DNA from: JBBROS01 sp963792675
GTDB lineage: Bacteria; Pseudomonadota; Alphaproteobacteria; Acetobacterales; Acetobacteraceae
Direction of reading: 5' to 3'
DNA: 64,000 nt
NCBI GenBank assembly: GCA_963792675.1
Contig: CAWBWT010000002.1
Location: 2,480,001 to 2,544,000, forward strand
Shown: positions 55,182 through 64,000 of the stretch, piece by piece
Layout of the letters: the number at the start of each line of letters is the position of its first letter
Position numbering within the stretch: position 1 is the stretch's first letter
Made by a program: the position numbers and the translations under genes
The notes under the pieces: model-generated
What the model saw: the letters and a program-made list of their open reading frames with translations, nothing else
Told to the model about the DNA's origin: nothing
Databases searched by the model: none

Positions 55182-57635
55182 CTACCGCAACGCGGCGCCG
55201 GTCGCCTTGGTGACCGCGGCCACCACCTTGCCCGACGCTGCCTCGATCTCGGCGTCGGTCAGGGTGCGGTCCTGCGGCTGGAACACCACCTCTACGCCCA
55301 CCGATTTCTGCCCGGGCGGCAGCGACCCGCCCTCGAACACGTCGAATAGTCGCGCCGCCGCGATCAAGCTCCGCTCCGCGCCGCGTGCCGCGCGCAGGAC
55401 GGTTTCGGACGCGACCTCCCGCCCGACCAGGAACGCGAAGTCGCGGCGCACCGGCTGGAACGCCGGCAGGTTCGGCGCCGAACGCTTGCGGCGCTTCGGC
55501 TCCGGGATGCGATCGAGGAACACCTCGAACGCGGCGGTCGGGGCGGCGAGCCCGAGTGCCGCCGCGACACGGGGATGCAAGGCGCCGAACGTCGCCAGCA
55601 CGAGCTTGGGGCCTTGCCGCACCTGGCCCGACTGGCCCGGATGGTACCAACCCGGCGCATCGGCGGTCACGGCAAGGCTGTCCATCGGCAAGCCCAGCGT
55701 TTCGAGCACCGCCATCGCGACCGCCTTCGCGTCCATCGCTCCGAGCGGCCGCGCGGGTGTGCCCGGGTGGCGCGGCGTATGCCCGGACAGCACGCCGGCC
55801 GCGACGACCTCCTGCCCGGACGGGTGGAAGGCGGGACCGGCCTCGAACAGCAAGCTGTCCGGCAATCCCGCGGGCCGCGTTGCGTCCGGCGGCCAGGGCC
55901 AGGGTGACGACCGGGGTGGACCGCATCTGGTCGAGGTCCGAGGCGATCGGGTTGCTGATCCGCAGCTCGGGCGCATCGCCGCCGAACAGGGCCGCCTGCT
56001 CGTGGGCGACGAAGCTGAACGTCACGCATTCCAGCAGCCCGGCCGCGGCCATGGTGCGCCGCGCCAAGGCGGCCCGAATTTGGCGCGGCGTCAGCGTGGC
56101 TTGCGGCACCGCGGCCGCCGCCGGCAGCGAGACCGGCGGCACGCTGTCGAGGCCGCGCAGGCGCAGCACCTCCTCGACCAGGTCGGCTTCGGGCTCGGCA
56201 ATGGCGCAGCGTGCCAGCAGCTCAGCCACCCGGTTCTCACCGAGGGTCGGACTGGGATCGAGCACGATCGGCGCCGCGACGTCGTTGCGCCAGGACGGCA
56301 CGCCGAACGTTGCCTGCGCTTCATCGCGCGACCGCAGCGCGAAGCCGAGCCGTTCCAACGCGGTCACGGCGTCGCCGGCCGGCACGTCGGCGCCGCCGAG
56401 GCTTTTGAGCCGCTCGAACCGCATCGTCGCCGTACGCTGCCAGGCGGGCGCGGCGCCGGCCGAGACGGGCGTGCTCGCTTCGCCGCCGCACAGGGCGATG
56501 ATCATCGCGGTAGCCGCTTCGAGCGCGTCCGGCAGCAGGGCCGGGTCGATGCCGCGCTCGAAGCGTTGCCTGGCGTCGCTGGTGATCACGTGGCGGCGCC
56601 CGGTCAGCGCCACCGCGACCGGATCGAACAACGCGCATTCGATGAACACGGCGGTCGTCGCCTCGGTACAGCCGGTGCTCTCGCCGCCCATGACGCCCGC
56701 CAGCGACACGACGCCGGACGCGTCGGCGATCACGCAATCCTCGGGCCGCGCCACGTATTCGCGGCCGTTCAGCGCCAGGAACGGCTCGCTGGCGCCGGCC
56801 CGCATCGTGAGCACCGGACCGGCGATCCGGTCGGCGTCGAACACGTGCAGCGGCCGGCCGAGGTCGAAGCAGAAGAAGTTGGTGACGTCGACCAGGGCGT
56901 TGATCGGGCGCAGGCCGATGCTGATCAGCCGCCGCTGCAGCCAGTCCGGGCTTGGCCCGTTGCGGAACTCCTCGCACGGTGCGGCCCAGCACCCAGGGGC
57001 AGGCGGGGTGCTCGGTCACCCAGCGGACCGGGCTGTCGAACCCGGACGGCACCGATGCTGGCGACCACGGGCGGAGCGTGCCGAGGCCGGACGCGGCGAG
57101 GTCACGCGCGACGCCGCGTACGCTCGAGCGCGTCGCCGCGATTGGGGGTGACGGCGATCTCGATCACCGGGTCCGACAATTCGGCGTAGACGGGGTAGGG
57201 GACGCCCACCGGGGCATCGGCCGGCAACTCGAGGATACCCTCATGGCTCTCGCCCAGGCCCATCTCGCGGACGCTCAGCAGCATGCCGGCGCTGGTGACG
57301 CCGCGGATCTCGCCGACTTTGAGGGTGATGCCGGTGCCCGGGATGTAGCTGCCCGGCGGCGCGAACACCGCCTTCATGCCGGCCCGGGCGTTGGGCGCAC
57401 CGCAAACGACGCTGACCGGGCCGTCCCCTGCATCGACGATGCAGGCGCGCAGCCGGTCGGCATTGGGGTGCTGCTCGGCGCTCACCACGCTGGCGACCCG
57501 GAACGGTGCCAATGCGGCGCCCGGGTCGGTGACGCCCTCGAGCTCGAGCCCGATCCCGGTCAACCGGTCGGTGATCGCGTCGAGCGGGGCGTCGGTGTCG
57601 AGGTGAGTCTTGAGCCAGCTCAGGGTGAACTTCAT
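55182..57635 (-). pseudogene. pheT: phenylalanyl-tRNA synthetase beta subunit, frame broken in three places
   Basis: Full-length PheT reconstructed over three breaks. The N-terminus MKFTLSWLKTHLDTDAPLDA has the tRNA-binding OB domain (EQHPNADRLRACIVDAGDGP). The first break is near 57126, the next frame giving VRGVARDLAASGLGTLRPWS. The second is near 56970, resuming at RNGPSPDWLQRRLISIGLRP then INALVDVTNFFCFDLGRPLH. The third is near 55890, resuming at GLPDSLLFEAGPAFHPSGQE. The C-terminal anticodon-binding domain is intact (PAFQPVRRDFAFLVGREVAS). Each break equals one inserted base. PheT is essential and pheS is intact 2 bp away, so sequence errors are by far the best explanation. Confidence 0.88.
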
Positions 57636-57637
57636 GC

Positions 57638-58705
57638 CTACACGCCCTCGTGCAGGATGGCCGGCGCCAGCGGATCGGCGCCGTAATGGCGCAGCCAGCG
57701 CTGGTCGCTTTCATAGAACGGCCGCAGGTCGGGGATGCCGTGCTTGAGCATCGTCACCCGCTCGACCCCCATGCCAAAGGCGAAGCCCTGCCATTCCAGC
57801 GGATCGAGCCCGCAATTGGCCAGCACGCGCGGGTGCACCATGCCGGAGCCCAGGATCTCGAGCCAGTCGGTTCCGCCGCCGATCTCGCCGGTGCGCTTGT
57901 TCCAGCCGATATCGACTTCCATGCTGGGCTCGGTAAACGGGAAGTACGAACTGCGGAACCGCACCGGCAGGGTGGCGATGCCGAAGAACGCCCGCAGGAA
58001 GTCGATCAGGCAACCCTTCAAGTGCCCGAGCGTGATGCCGCGATCGATCACCAGCCCTTCGCATTGGTGGAACATCGGGCTGTGGGTCGCGTCGTGGTCG
58101 GCGCGGTAGGTGCGGCCCGGCGCGATCACCCGCAACGGCGGCGGTTGGTTAAGCATGGAGATGATCTGCACGTCGCTGGTTTGCGTCCGCAGCAGCAGGG
58201 GACGGCCGTCACGCATCCCGGGGAGATAGAAGGTGTCATGGTCGGCCCTCGCCGGGTGGTGCGCGGGGATGTTGAGCGCGGAGAAGTTGAACCAGTCCGT
58301 CTCGATATCGAGACCCTCGCCGACCGTGAACCCCATGGCGCCAAAGATCGCGGCCATCTCCTCCATGGTGCGGGTGATCGGATGGATCAGCCCGCGCGAC
58401 CGTGGCGCCGGCGGCAGGGTGACGTCGATCCGCTCGCCGGCCAGGCGCGCATCCATCTCGGCGCCCTCGAGCACGGCCCGGCGCGCCTCGATCGTCGCCG
58501 TCAGCTGGTCCCGCAACGCGTTCAGCGCCGCGCCGCGCGCCCGGCGCTCGTCCGGCGGCAGGCCGCCGAGCTGCTTCAGCAATCCGGTCACCCGGCCGTT
58601 CTTGCCGAGCGTCGCCACGCGCACGGCGTCCCAGGCACGCAGGTCGGCGGCGGCGGCCAAGGCGGCTTCGGTTTCGGCGTGGAGCGCGGACAGCGCATCG
58701 GACAT
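57638..58705 (-). CDS. pheS: phenylalanyl-tRNA synthetase alpha subunit
   Basis: A 355-residue class II synthetase subunit that charges tRNA-Phe as part of the alpha2beta2 enzyme. The N-terminal coiled coil is ALSALHAETEAALAAAADLR. Motif 1 region HPITRTMEEMAAIFGAMGF is followed by NIPAHHPARADHDTFYL. Motif 2 has VIAPGRTYRADHDATHSPMF and HQCEGLVID. Motif 3 has FAFGMGVERVTMLKHGIPDL. Start MSDALSALHA at 58705. Followed 2 bp later by pheT, standard pheST order, downstream of rplT. Confidence 0.96.
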   Translation of the reverse strand: MSDALSALHAETEAALAAAADLRAWDAVRVATLGKNGRVTGLLKQLGGLPPDERRARGAALNALRDQLTATIEARRAVLEGAEMDARLAGERIDVTLPPAPRSRGLIHPITRTMEEMAAIFGAMGFTVGEGLDIETDWFNFSALNIPAHHPARADHDTFYLPGMRDGRPLLLRTQTSDVQIISMLNQPPPLRVIAPGRTYRADHDATHSPMFHQCEGLVIDRGITLGHLKGCLIDFLRAFFGIATLPVRFRSSYFPFTEPSMEVDIGWNKRTGEIGGGTDWLEILGSGMVHPRVLANCGLDPLEWQGFAFGMGVERVTMLKHGIPDLRPFYESDQRWLRHYGADPLAPAILHEGV

Positions 58706-58724
58706 CGGAGAGGGCCTGAAATGG

Positions 58725-58752
58725 GAAGGGCCACCCCTTAGGGCGGCCCTTC
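58725..58752 (-). terminator. hairpin between rplT and pheS, possible attenuator
   Basis: GAAGGGCC (58725-58732) pairs with GGCCCTTC (58745-58752), and the inner CCCC/GGGC bases lengthen the stem. It lies in the 72-bp rplT-pheS gap. It could lower read-through from the ribosomal genes into pheST. No leader peptide rich in Phe was found beside it. Confidence 0.45.
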
Positions 58753-58777
58753 GCGTGTTGTCCAGTGTGGGCGCGGA

Positions 58778-59206
58778 CTACGCCGGCAGGCTGCCCGGGT
58801 GCTCGGTCAGTTCGTTGAGCTGGGCCACGGTCGCGTTCTCGGCGGGCGAGTGAGCCATGACCTCCTTCACCTGCTCGACGATGGCGGCGAAGCCGGTCGG
58901 GTCGTCGAACGCGATGGCGGCCAGGATCTTGCGGTCCATCTCGATGCCGGTCGCTTTCACCCCGGCGATGAACCGGCTGTAGGTGATGCCGTGCTCGCGG
59001 ACGGCGGCGTTGATCCGCTGGATCCAGAGCGCGCGGAACTCGCGCTTCTTCACCCGGCGGTCGCGGTAGGCGTACTGGAGCGACTTCTCCAGCCGCTGCA
59101 ACGCGATGCGATAATTGGTGGAGCTACGGCCGACGAAGCCCTTGCTGGCTTCGAGGACCTTCTTGTGACGGGCGTGGGTGGTAACGCCCCGCTTGACGCG
59201 TGCCAT
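58778..59206 (-). CDS. rplT: 50S ribosomal protein L20
   Basis: A 142-residue L20. The start MARVKRGVTTHARHKKVLEA and the blocks RIALQRLEKSLQYAYRDRRV, then KKREFRALWIQRINAAVREH and SRFIAGVKATGIEMDRKILA are diagnostic. It binds 23S rRNA early in 50S assembly. The C-terminal 20 residues (ATVAQLNELTEHPGSLPA) are an extension beyond the compact form. It follows rpmI by 14 bp. Confidence 0.97.
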   Translation of the reverse strand: MARVKRGVTTHARHKKVLEASKGFVGRSSTNYRIALQRLEKSLQYAYRDRRVKKREFRALWIQRINAAVREHGITYSRFIAGVKATGIEMDRKILAAIAFDDPTGFAAIVEQVKEVMAHSPAENATVAQLNELTEHPGSLPA

Positions 59207-59220
59207 GGGTCAGATCTCCT

Positions 59221-59424
59221 TCAGGCGATGCCGTAGGGCGCCCATTGCTTGACGGTCAGCGCGTCAGCATGGGTCAGCACCTGGCTGCCGCGGTTCTGCC
59301 GCTTGGCCTTCTGCGTGCGATTGATCAGGCCGTGGCGCTTTTTGCCGGGGCCGGCCAGCACCTTGCCGGTGGCGGTGATCTTGAAGCGCTTCTTGACGGA
59401 GCTCTTCGTCTTCATCTTGGGCAT
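59221..59424 (-). CDS. rpmI: 50S ribosomal protein L35
   Basis: A 67-residue L35: MPKMKTKSSVKKRFKITATG, then GKKRHGLINRTQK, very basic as expected. The start at 59424 has AGGAG upstream (caggagaccgaaATG); a longer frame to 59475 is not conserved. It forms the rpmI-rplT-pheST order. The usual infC gene is not directly upstream; a Tyr/Pro-rich secreted protein gene stands there instead. Confidence 0.96.
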   Translation of the reverse strand: MPKMKTKSSVKKRFKITATGKVLAGPGKKRHGLINRTQKAKRQNRGSQVLTHADALTVKQWAPYGIA

Positions 59425-59571
59425 TTCGGTCTCCTGCTTCGGTCTTGCGGCCGGCCCGGGTGGCCGGTTGCGCAAGCGTCGCGGCCGGGCATGCCCTGAT
59501 CAGGCCCGGTCTCGCAGACGAAGCCGCGCTCTATACGGGACGCGCGGCGGCCCGGCAAGCCTGGACGGCCA

Positions 59572-60018
59572 TCACCTGCGGTCGCAGTTGCCCGTCAGCG
59601 TGTTGAAGAACTGCCCGGTGCCGCAGGTCGGCAGGCGGGCTGGTGCGGGCCTCGGCGCCGCGGCGGCATAGGGCGCCGGCACCGGGTAAGCGGGCATTTG
59701 GTAAGCGGGCACCGGTGAAGGCGGGACGGCGTAGGGGGCGGGGTAGCCGGCATAGCCCGGCGGCGGATACGCGGCGTAACCCGGCGGCGGGTAGCCGTAC
59801 GGGTAGGCTGGCACCGCGTAGGCGGGCGCCGGGTAGTACGGCCGGTAGTACGGATAGCCATACGGGTAAGCATATGGCCGGGCCAGCAAGGCGCCGGTCG
59901 TGAGACCGATCGCCGTGCCGAACACGAAGGCGCCGCCGCCCCAGGCTTCGGCCGGCCGGACCGGCGTGGCGCAAGCCGTCGCGGCGACCACGGCCGCACA
60001 TGCGATGCGAGAGATCAT
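59572..60018 (-). CDS. Tyr/Pro-rich secreted protein
   Basis: A 148-residue exported protein. Signal MISRIACAAVVAATACA with cleavage near RPAEA. A glycine-rich hydrophobic stretch GGGAFVFGTAIGLTTGALLA follows, then about 75 residues of PAYAVPAYPYGYPPPGYAAY-type repeats. It ends LPTCGTGQFFNTLTGNCDRR with two Cys. A very strong Shine-Dalgarno (AGGAGGTGATC) sits just before the ATG, suggesting high expression. I recall similar YXD/PY-rich envelope proteins as hypothetical in alphaproteobacteria. Probably a surface or periplasmic structural protein; the function is inferred only. Confidence 0.68.
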   Translation of the reverse strand: MISRIACAAVVAATACATPVRPAEAWGGGAFVFGTAIGLTTGALLARPYAYPYGYPYYRPYYPAPAYAVPAYPYGYPPPGYAAYPPPGYAGYPAPYAVPPSPVPAYQMPAYPVPAPYAAAAPRPAPARLPTCGTGQFFNTLTGNCDRR

Positions 60019-60108
60019 GATCACCTCCTGAGACGCTGCTGTTTCAGTTACGTAGCACGCCGCCGCTTCCCACAAGCGGGAACCGCCCGTCTACACCGCG
60101 CGGCAGGG

Positions 60109-61104
60109 CTAGCTGCCGGCACCTTCCAGCTCCGGCACGAACGCCTCGTTCCAGTCCTTCGGCACGGTCCGGATCGTGCCGGCGCGCTGCATGAAGCTGA
60201 CATACTGCATGAACCCGTGCGGCAGCGTGTCGAACCGGGTCTGCGGATCCTTCAGCACGTCCTCGATCTCGGTCGGATCGACCTTGCTGCCGCTGTTCTG
60301 GATGAAGAGCTGCGTCGCCCGCGCCGGGTCGTTGGCGATGAGCGCGTTCGCCTCCGCCTGCGCCGCCAGGAAGGCGCGCACGTGGCCAGGGTTGGCGCTG
60401 GTGAACCGCTTGGCGCCGGACACCATGTCGAGCGTGATCTCGCCCAGCACGTCGGGGCTGCGCAGCACGGCGTGGACGCGCGGGCTCTTGGCCTCGGCGA
60501 GCGTGAAGGGCGGGCTTGCGAAATGCGCCGCCAGGTCCTGGTTGCCGGACACCAGGGCGGCGACGGCCGAGGGGTGCTGCAGGCTGACCGTGTTGGTGTC
60601 GAGCTGCGCCCAGTTGGCGTCCCCGAACTGCTTGGCGACCGCCATCTGCAGCACGACCGCCTGCAGGCTGACCTTGGCCGACGGGACGGCGATCTTGTCG
60701 CCGGGCTTGAAATCGGCCAGCGAGCGGATCTCGGGGCGGTTGGTGTTGAGGATCAGCGCGCAGGTGGACAGGCCCGACACGCCGACGATCTCCGATCGGG
60801 TCCCGCGACCCTTGGACCACAGCGTCAGGAAGGCCGGGATGCTGGTGCCGGCGATGTCGAGCGTGCCGGCCAGCATGGCGTCGTTGATCTGGCCGCCACC
60901 ATCGAAGGTCAGCCAGCTCACCGCCGATTTGATGCCCGCCTTCTCAAGGTGCTTTTCGACGAGCTTCGCTTCCCGCATCACGATCAGCGGCAGATACAGC
61001 ACGCCGAGACCATGGCTGATCCGGACCAGGTCCGCCTCGGCGCGGGCCGGCCCGGCGGCCGCGAGCACGGCGGCGGATGCCGAAAGGAAGGTGCGACGAT
61101 GCAT
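60109..61104 (-). CDS. ABC transporter substrate-binding protein, NitT/TauT type (orphan, paralogue)
   Basis: A 331-residue binding protein with leader MHRRTFLSASAAVLAAAGPA (twin Arg, cleavage near ARAE). It has LVRISHGLGVLYLPLIVMRE, KIAVPSAKVSLQAVVLQMAV and DVLGEITLDMVSGAKRFTSA. The same block order is seen in the 25.4-26.4 kb protein, so the two are paralogues of one family. No permease or ATPase is adjacent. The ligand may be a sulfonate, nitrate or thiamine-precursor-like compound; it cannot be told apart here. Confidence 0.83.
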   Translation of the reverse strand: MHRRTFLSASAAVLAAAGPARAEADLVRISHGLGVLYLPLIVMREAKLVEKHLEKAGIKSAVSWLTFDGGGQINDAMLAGTLDIAGTSIPAFLTLWSKGRGTRSEIVGVSGLSTCALILNTNRPEIRSLADFKPGDKIAVPSAKVSLQAVVLQMAVAKQFGDANWAQLDTNTVSLQHPSAVAALVSGNQDLAAHFASPPFTLAEAKSPRVHAVLRSPDVLGEITLDMVSGAKRFTSANPGHVRAFLAAQAEANALIANDPARATQLFIQNSGSKVDPTEIEDVLKDPQTRFDTLPHGFMQYVSFMQRAGTIRTVPKDWNEAFVPELEGAGS

Positions 61105-61173
61105 GGCGGCGTTATCGATCCGTGTCGGTTTGGTTCACTCCTGCCCGATGCGCGGCCGCCAGGGCAAGCCTCC

Positions 61174-62256
61174 TCAAACGGCGGCGAAGGACGCGGCGGG
61201 GACGTCCCGGACGCGTATCCTGCGCGCCAAGGCGTGCGACGGCGCTTCGACAAGTACGTGCAGGATTGTGGCGCCGACCAAGGTCAAGACCGCCACCGCC
61301 ACGTTGCTGAGAAACGGACGCGTGGCGCCATCGGCGTTGTGCCAAACGATGAGCACGGGCCAATGCAGCAGATACAGGCTGTACGAGATGCGGCCCAGGA
61401 ACAGTACCGGGGGAAGGGCCAACGCCCGCGCCACCAATCCCTGCCCCTGCGCCAAGCACAGCAGCAACAGGGCAATTGCCGGCAACGCCAAGAACGTGGC
61501 TTCCGCGCGAGGAACGGCATACGCCCCGATCGCCAGGACCGTCATGGCACTCGTCATCCACCCGACCGGCCACTGCGATCGAAGCTGCCATGCCCGGTAC
61601 AGGGCGGCCCCGGCGCAGAACTCGCACGCGAGGCGGAGGATGCCGCCCCGAAGTGTCAAGTTCGGGTCGTTCTCTCCGTGAACCAGCAAGATCAACACGA
61701 ACACCGTCAGTGCGGCCGCCGCGGCCAGCAATGCCACCCTGCTGCTTTTGAACTGCCGCAGGGCGAACAACACGACCGGAAGCGCGGCATAGGCGCCCAG
61801 TTCGGCGCTGACAGACCAAGCCGGTGCCACCCAGTCACGAAGCCCTATCCCCAACCATGATTGCGCCAGGAGCAGCCCGACCCAGAAGTCGGTGGCCGAA
61901 TACGCTTGTCGTCCCAGGTCGACCGTCAGACCCGGCAGCAGGACGACGACAAGCAGGTAGCCGAGCAGCACAACGGCATTGGTCGGGTAAAGCCGCACAA
62001 CCCGCTCCGCAAGGAAGCTTGCGTAGTTCGGGAGGTTGAAGGGGGTGAGGTGCCCGGTCCGCGAGTGGGCCATCACGAACCCGCTCAACATGAAAAAGAC
62101 GTCCACGCCCAAGAACCCGACCGCGAAAGCGTGAACACTGTTGCCGGAGCCGAGCTCCAGTAAATCCCAATGATGGAAGACCACCCACAACGAGGCTATT
62201 CCCCGCAACCCGGTTAACGCGGGCAATTGTGACGAGGTCGATCGGGGTTCAGGCAT
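61174..62256 (-). CDS. acyltransferase 3 family membrane protein (O-acyltransferase)
   Basis: A 360-residue protein with about ten membrane segments. The start LPALTGLRGIASLWVVFHHW contains the family Arg, and HHW includes the proposed catalytic His. GVDVFFMLSGFVMAHSR and AERVVRLYPTNAVVLLGYLL are further hallmarks, and SYSLYLLHWPVLIVWHNAD near the C-terminus is typical. It acetylates or acylates surface polysaccharides or lipids. Divergent from dapF by 190 bp; the AT-rich stretch at 62280-62310 probably holds its promoter. Confidence 0.9.
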   Translation of the reverse strand: MPEPRSTSSQLPALTGLRGIASLWVVFHHWDLLELGSGNSVHAFAVGFLGVDVFFMLSGFVMAHSRTGHLTPFNLPNYASFLAERVVRLYPTNAVVLLGYLLVVVLLPGLTVDLGRQAYSATDFWVGLLLAQSWLGIGLRDWVAPAWSVSAELGAYAALPVVLFALRQFKSSRVALLAAAAALTVFVLILLVHGENDPNLTLRGGILRLACEFCAGAALYRAWQLRSQWPVGWMTSAMTVLAIGAYAVPRAEATFLALPAIALLLLCLAQGQGLVARALALPPVLFLGRISYSLYLLHWPVLIVWHNADGATRPFLSNVAVAVLTLVGATILHVLVEAPSHALARRIRVRDVPAASFAAV

Positions 62257-62446
62257 GCGACGGCGATCCTATTCCGTCATTGCTGATAAAAAACGTTCCG
62301 AGTTATGTCAAGGTGAAACAAACGACTCCGCAGCGACGCCCTTCCCACCGGGGCTTGCCGGATGACGGACCTCGTTCACCGCAGCCGATACCGCCCGGGC
62401 CGCCCGACTATCGCCAAGGGGCCGGGCAGCCTATATCCCGCCTGAG

Positions 62447-63250
62447 ATGCCCATCCCGTTTCTCAAGATGCACGGCGCCGGCAACGACTTCGTCGTGATC
62501 GACGAGCGCCGCCGCCCCTTGGACCTGTCGCCCGACCAGGTGCGCCGCCTTGCGGACCGGCGCCGGGGCATCGGTTGCGACCAAATCATCACCCTGCACA
62601 AGCGGCCGCCCGGTACCGATGCGGACCTCGTGATGCGCATCCGCAACCCCGATGGCTCCGAGGCCGGCGCCTGCGGCAACGCCACCCGCTGCGTCGCCGA
62701 ACTGCTGTTCGAGCAGACCGGGCATCCGTTCCAGGTGATCCGCACGGCGGCAGGCGACCTGCCGGCCGAGCGACTGCCTGACGGCCGCTTTCGCGTCGAC
62801 ATGGGCCCGGCACGACTTGGCTGGCAGGACGTGCCGCTGTCGCGCGACGTGGACACGCTGCATCTGCCGCTGCCCGGCGACCCGGCCGCGTGCAGCATGG
62901 GCAATCCGCACGCCACCTTCTTCGTCGCCGACCCGGATATCGCCGAGCGCTACGGTCCGGGACTGGAGCGTGACGCGCTGTTTCCTGAGCGCGCCAATAT
63001 CGGCTTCGCCCGCATCGACGGCGTGGACCGGATGCGCCTGCGGGTGTGGGAACGCGGCGCCGGGCTGACGCTCGCCTGCGGCTCCGGCGCCTGCGCCGCG
63101 GCCGTCAACGCGCATCGCCGCGGCCTCACCGGGCGGCATGTTGCGGTGGAGATGGACGGCGGTACGCTCGAGATCGAGGTTCGCGCCGACGGTCATGTGC
63201 TGATGGCCGGGCCCGCAGCGACCAGCTTTCGCGGCGAGGTCGAGGTGTAA
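62447..63250 (+). CDS. dapF: diaminopimelate epimerase
   Basis: A 267-residue enzyme converting LL- to meso-diaminopimelate for lysine and peptidoglycan synthesis. It starts MPIPFLKMHGAGNDFVVIDE. The two catalytic Cys are Cys76 in NPDGSEAGACGNATRC and Cys211 in LACGSGACAAAV, each in its classic motif. MGNPHATFFV is also conserved. It lies 2 bp upstream of mtaB, a common alphaproteobacterial pair. Confidence 0.96.
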   Translation: MPIPFLKMHGAGNDFVVIDERRRPLDLSPDQVRRLADRRRGIGCDQIITLHKRPPGTDADLVMRIRNPDGSEAGACGNATRCVAELLFEQTGHPFQVIRTAAGDLPAERLPDGRFRVDMGPARLGWQDVPLSRDVDTLHLPLPGDPAACSMGNPHATFFVADPDIAERYGPGLERDALFPERANIGFARIDGVDRMRLRVWERGAGLTLACGSGACAAAVNAHRRGLTGRHVAVEMDGGTLEIEVRADGHVLMAGPAATSFRGEVEV

Positions 63251-63252
63251 CG

Positions 63253-64000
63253 ATGGCGGATCTCGTCACCTTCGGCTGCCGGCTGAACACCGTCGAGAGC
63301 GAGGCCATTCGCGGCTTCGCGGCGCACCTCGGCGACACGGTGGTGGTCAACACTTGCGCCGTCACCAGCGAGGCTGAGCGGCAGGCGCGGCAGGCGATCG
63401 CGCGGCTGCGGCGGGAGAGGCCCGGCGCCGCGATCGTCGTCACCGGCTGCGCCGCGCAAATCGATCCCGGCCGCTGGGCCGCGCTGCCGGGCGTGACCCG
63501 GGTGCTCGGGAACGCGGAGAAGCTGCAGCCGGCAACTTGGCACGCGGCCGGCTCGGCGGTCGGCGACATCGGCCAGGCGAGGGGCCACTTGCCGGCGCCG
63601 CTGCCCGGCATCGCCGGCCGGGCCCGCGCCTTTCTCGACGTGCAGCAGGGCTGCGACCATGCCTGCACCTTCTGCATCATTCCGCAGGGCCGGGGCCGCA
63701 ACCGCTCCGTTCCCGCATCCGTCGTCGCAGAGCATGTGCGCGGCCTGGCCGAGGCCGGGTGCAACGAGGTCGTGCTGACCGGCGTGGACCTGGCGAGCTG
63801 GGGGACCGACCTGCTCGGAACGCCTTCGCTGGGTCGGCTGCTGGCCGACGTCCTGGCCGCCGTGCCCGGCTTGCCGCGGCTGCGGTTGAGCTCGCTCGAC
63901 CCGGCGGCGCTCGACGACGCGTTCTGGGACGTGCTGGCCGACGAGCCGCGGCTGATGCCGCATTTGCACCTGTCGCTGCAGGCCGGGTCGGACCTCGTGC
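63253..64000 (+). CDS. mtaB: tRNA t6A37 methylthiotransferase MtaB (3' partial)
   Basis: About 249 residues of a radical-SAM methylthiotransferase, cut by the window end. It opens MADLVTFGCRLNTVESEAIR. Cys9, Cys35 (NTCAVTSEAE) and Cys66 (TGCAAQ) bind the N-terminal cluster. The radical-SAM motif is Cys134-xxx-Cys138-xx-Cys141 in QQGCDHACTFCIIPQGRGRN, then VVLTGVDLASWG and LRLSSLDPAALD. It adds a methylthio group to threonylcarbamoyladenosine at position 37 of tRNAs reading ANN codons. Starts 2 bp after dapF. Confidence 0.93.
   Translation, partial: MADLVTFGCRLNTVESEAIRGFAAHLGDTVVVNTCAVTSEAERQARQAIARLRRERPGAAIVVTGCAAQIDPGRWAALPGVTRVLGNAEKLQPATWHAAGSAVGDIGQARGHLPAPLPGIAGRARAFLDVQQGCDHACTFCIIPQGRGRNRSVPASVVAEHVRGLAEAGCNEVVLTGVDLASWGTDLLGTPSLGRLLADVLAAVPGLPRLRLSSLDPAALDDAFWDVLADEPRLMPHLHLSLQAGSDLV

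Overview
The window is about 64 kb of GC-rich DNA (roughly two thirds G+C by eye) from an alphaproteobacterium. Several things fit the Acetobacteraceae/Rhodospirillales: the codon bias, a glpSTPQV-type glycerol ABC transporter, a XoxF-type methanol dehydrogenase locus, and a GC-rich hairpin repeat family that I associate with that group. The genus is not determined. The window opens inside a metallo-hydrolase gene and closes inside mtaB.

Layout. 0-1.1 kb: lactonase-like hydrolase and a carboxymuconolactone decarboxylase family protein. 1.15-11.15 kb: complete glycerol locus (glpR, glpD, glpS, glpT, glpP, glpQ, a DUF2160-type protein, glpV, glpK), taking up glycerol and converting it to glycerol-3-phosphate and DHAP. 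11.2-13.5 kb: a TonB protein and small secreted unknowns. 13.6-18.7 kb: C1 oxidation module. XoxF oxidises methanol, XoxG and XoxJ assist it, a CxxxCW rhodanese-like protein follows, and a divergent glutathione-dependent formaldehyde dehydrogenase removes the product. 18.7-20.2 kb: amino-acid permease. 20.26-24.58 kb: a poorly described four-gene envelope module (membrane pentapeptide-repeat protein, ExbB/MotA-like channel, tethered beta-sandwich-like protein, two-TM protein) behind a perfect CRP-type palindrome. 24.6-31.1 kb: RraA-like protein, orphan solute-binding protein, TPMT-like methyltransferase, patatin, and an isoquinoline-1-oxidoreductase-like pair.

31.2-38 kb is the accessory part. 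A low-GC block (about 31.9-33.6 kb) with broken envelope/polysaccharide genes lies beside tRNA-Ser(UGA). Next to it is a heavily frame-broken cluster: LpxR-like protein, glycosyltransferase, PIG-L deacetylase and acyl-CoA dehydrogenase. 38-42.3 kb: intact RND efflux pair. 42.4-55 kb: mixed metabolism (acyl-CoA dehydrogenase, AI-2E transporter, M20 amidohydrolase, class II aldolase, DsbA-like protein, gamma-glutamyltransferase, aminotransferase, ThDP enzyme, DUF2029 glycosyltransferase). 55-59.4 kb: pheT-pheS-rplT-rpmI. 59.5-64 kb: a Tyr/Pro-rich secreted protein, a second orphan binding protein, acyltransferase 3, dapF and mtaB.

A global oddity is the number of broken reading frames. In the otherwise intact genes glpT, ggt and the essential pheT, and in three genes of the 31-33.5 kb block, every break I could resolve behaves as a single-base insertion. 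This points at least partly to sequence error, so functional loss should not be assumed from the frame breaks.
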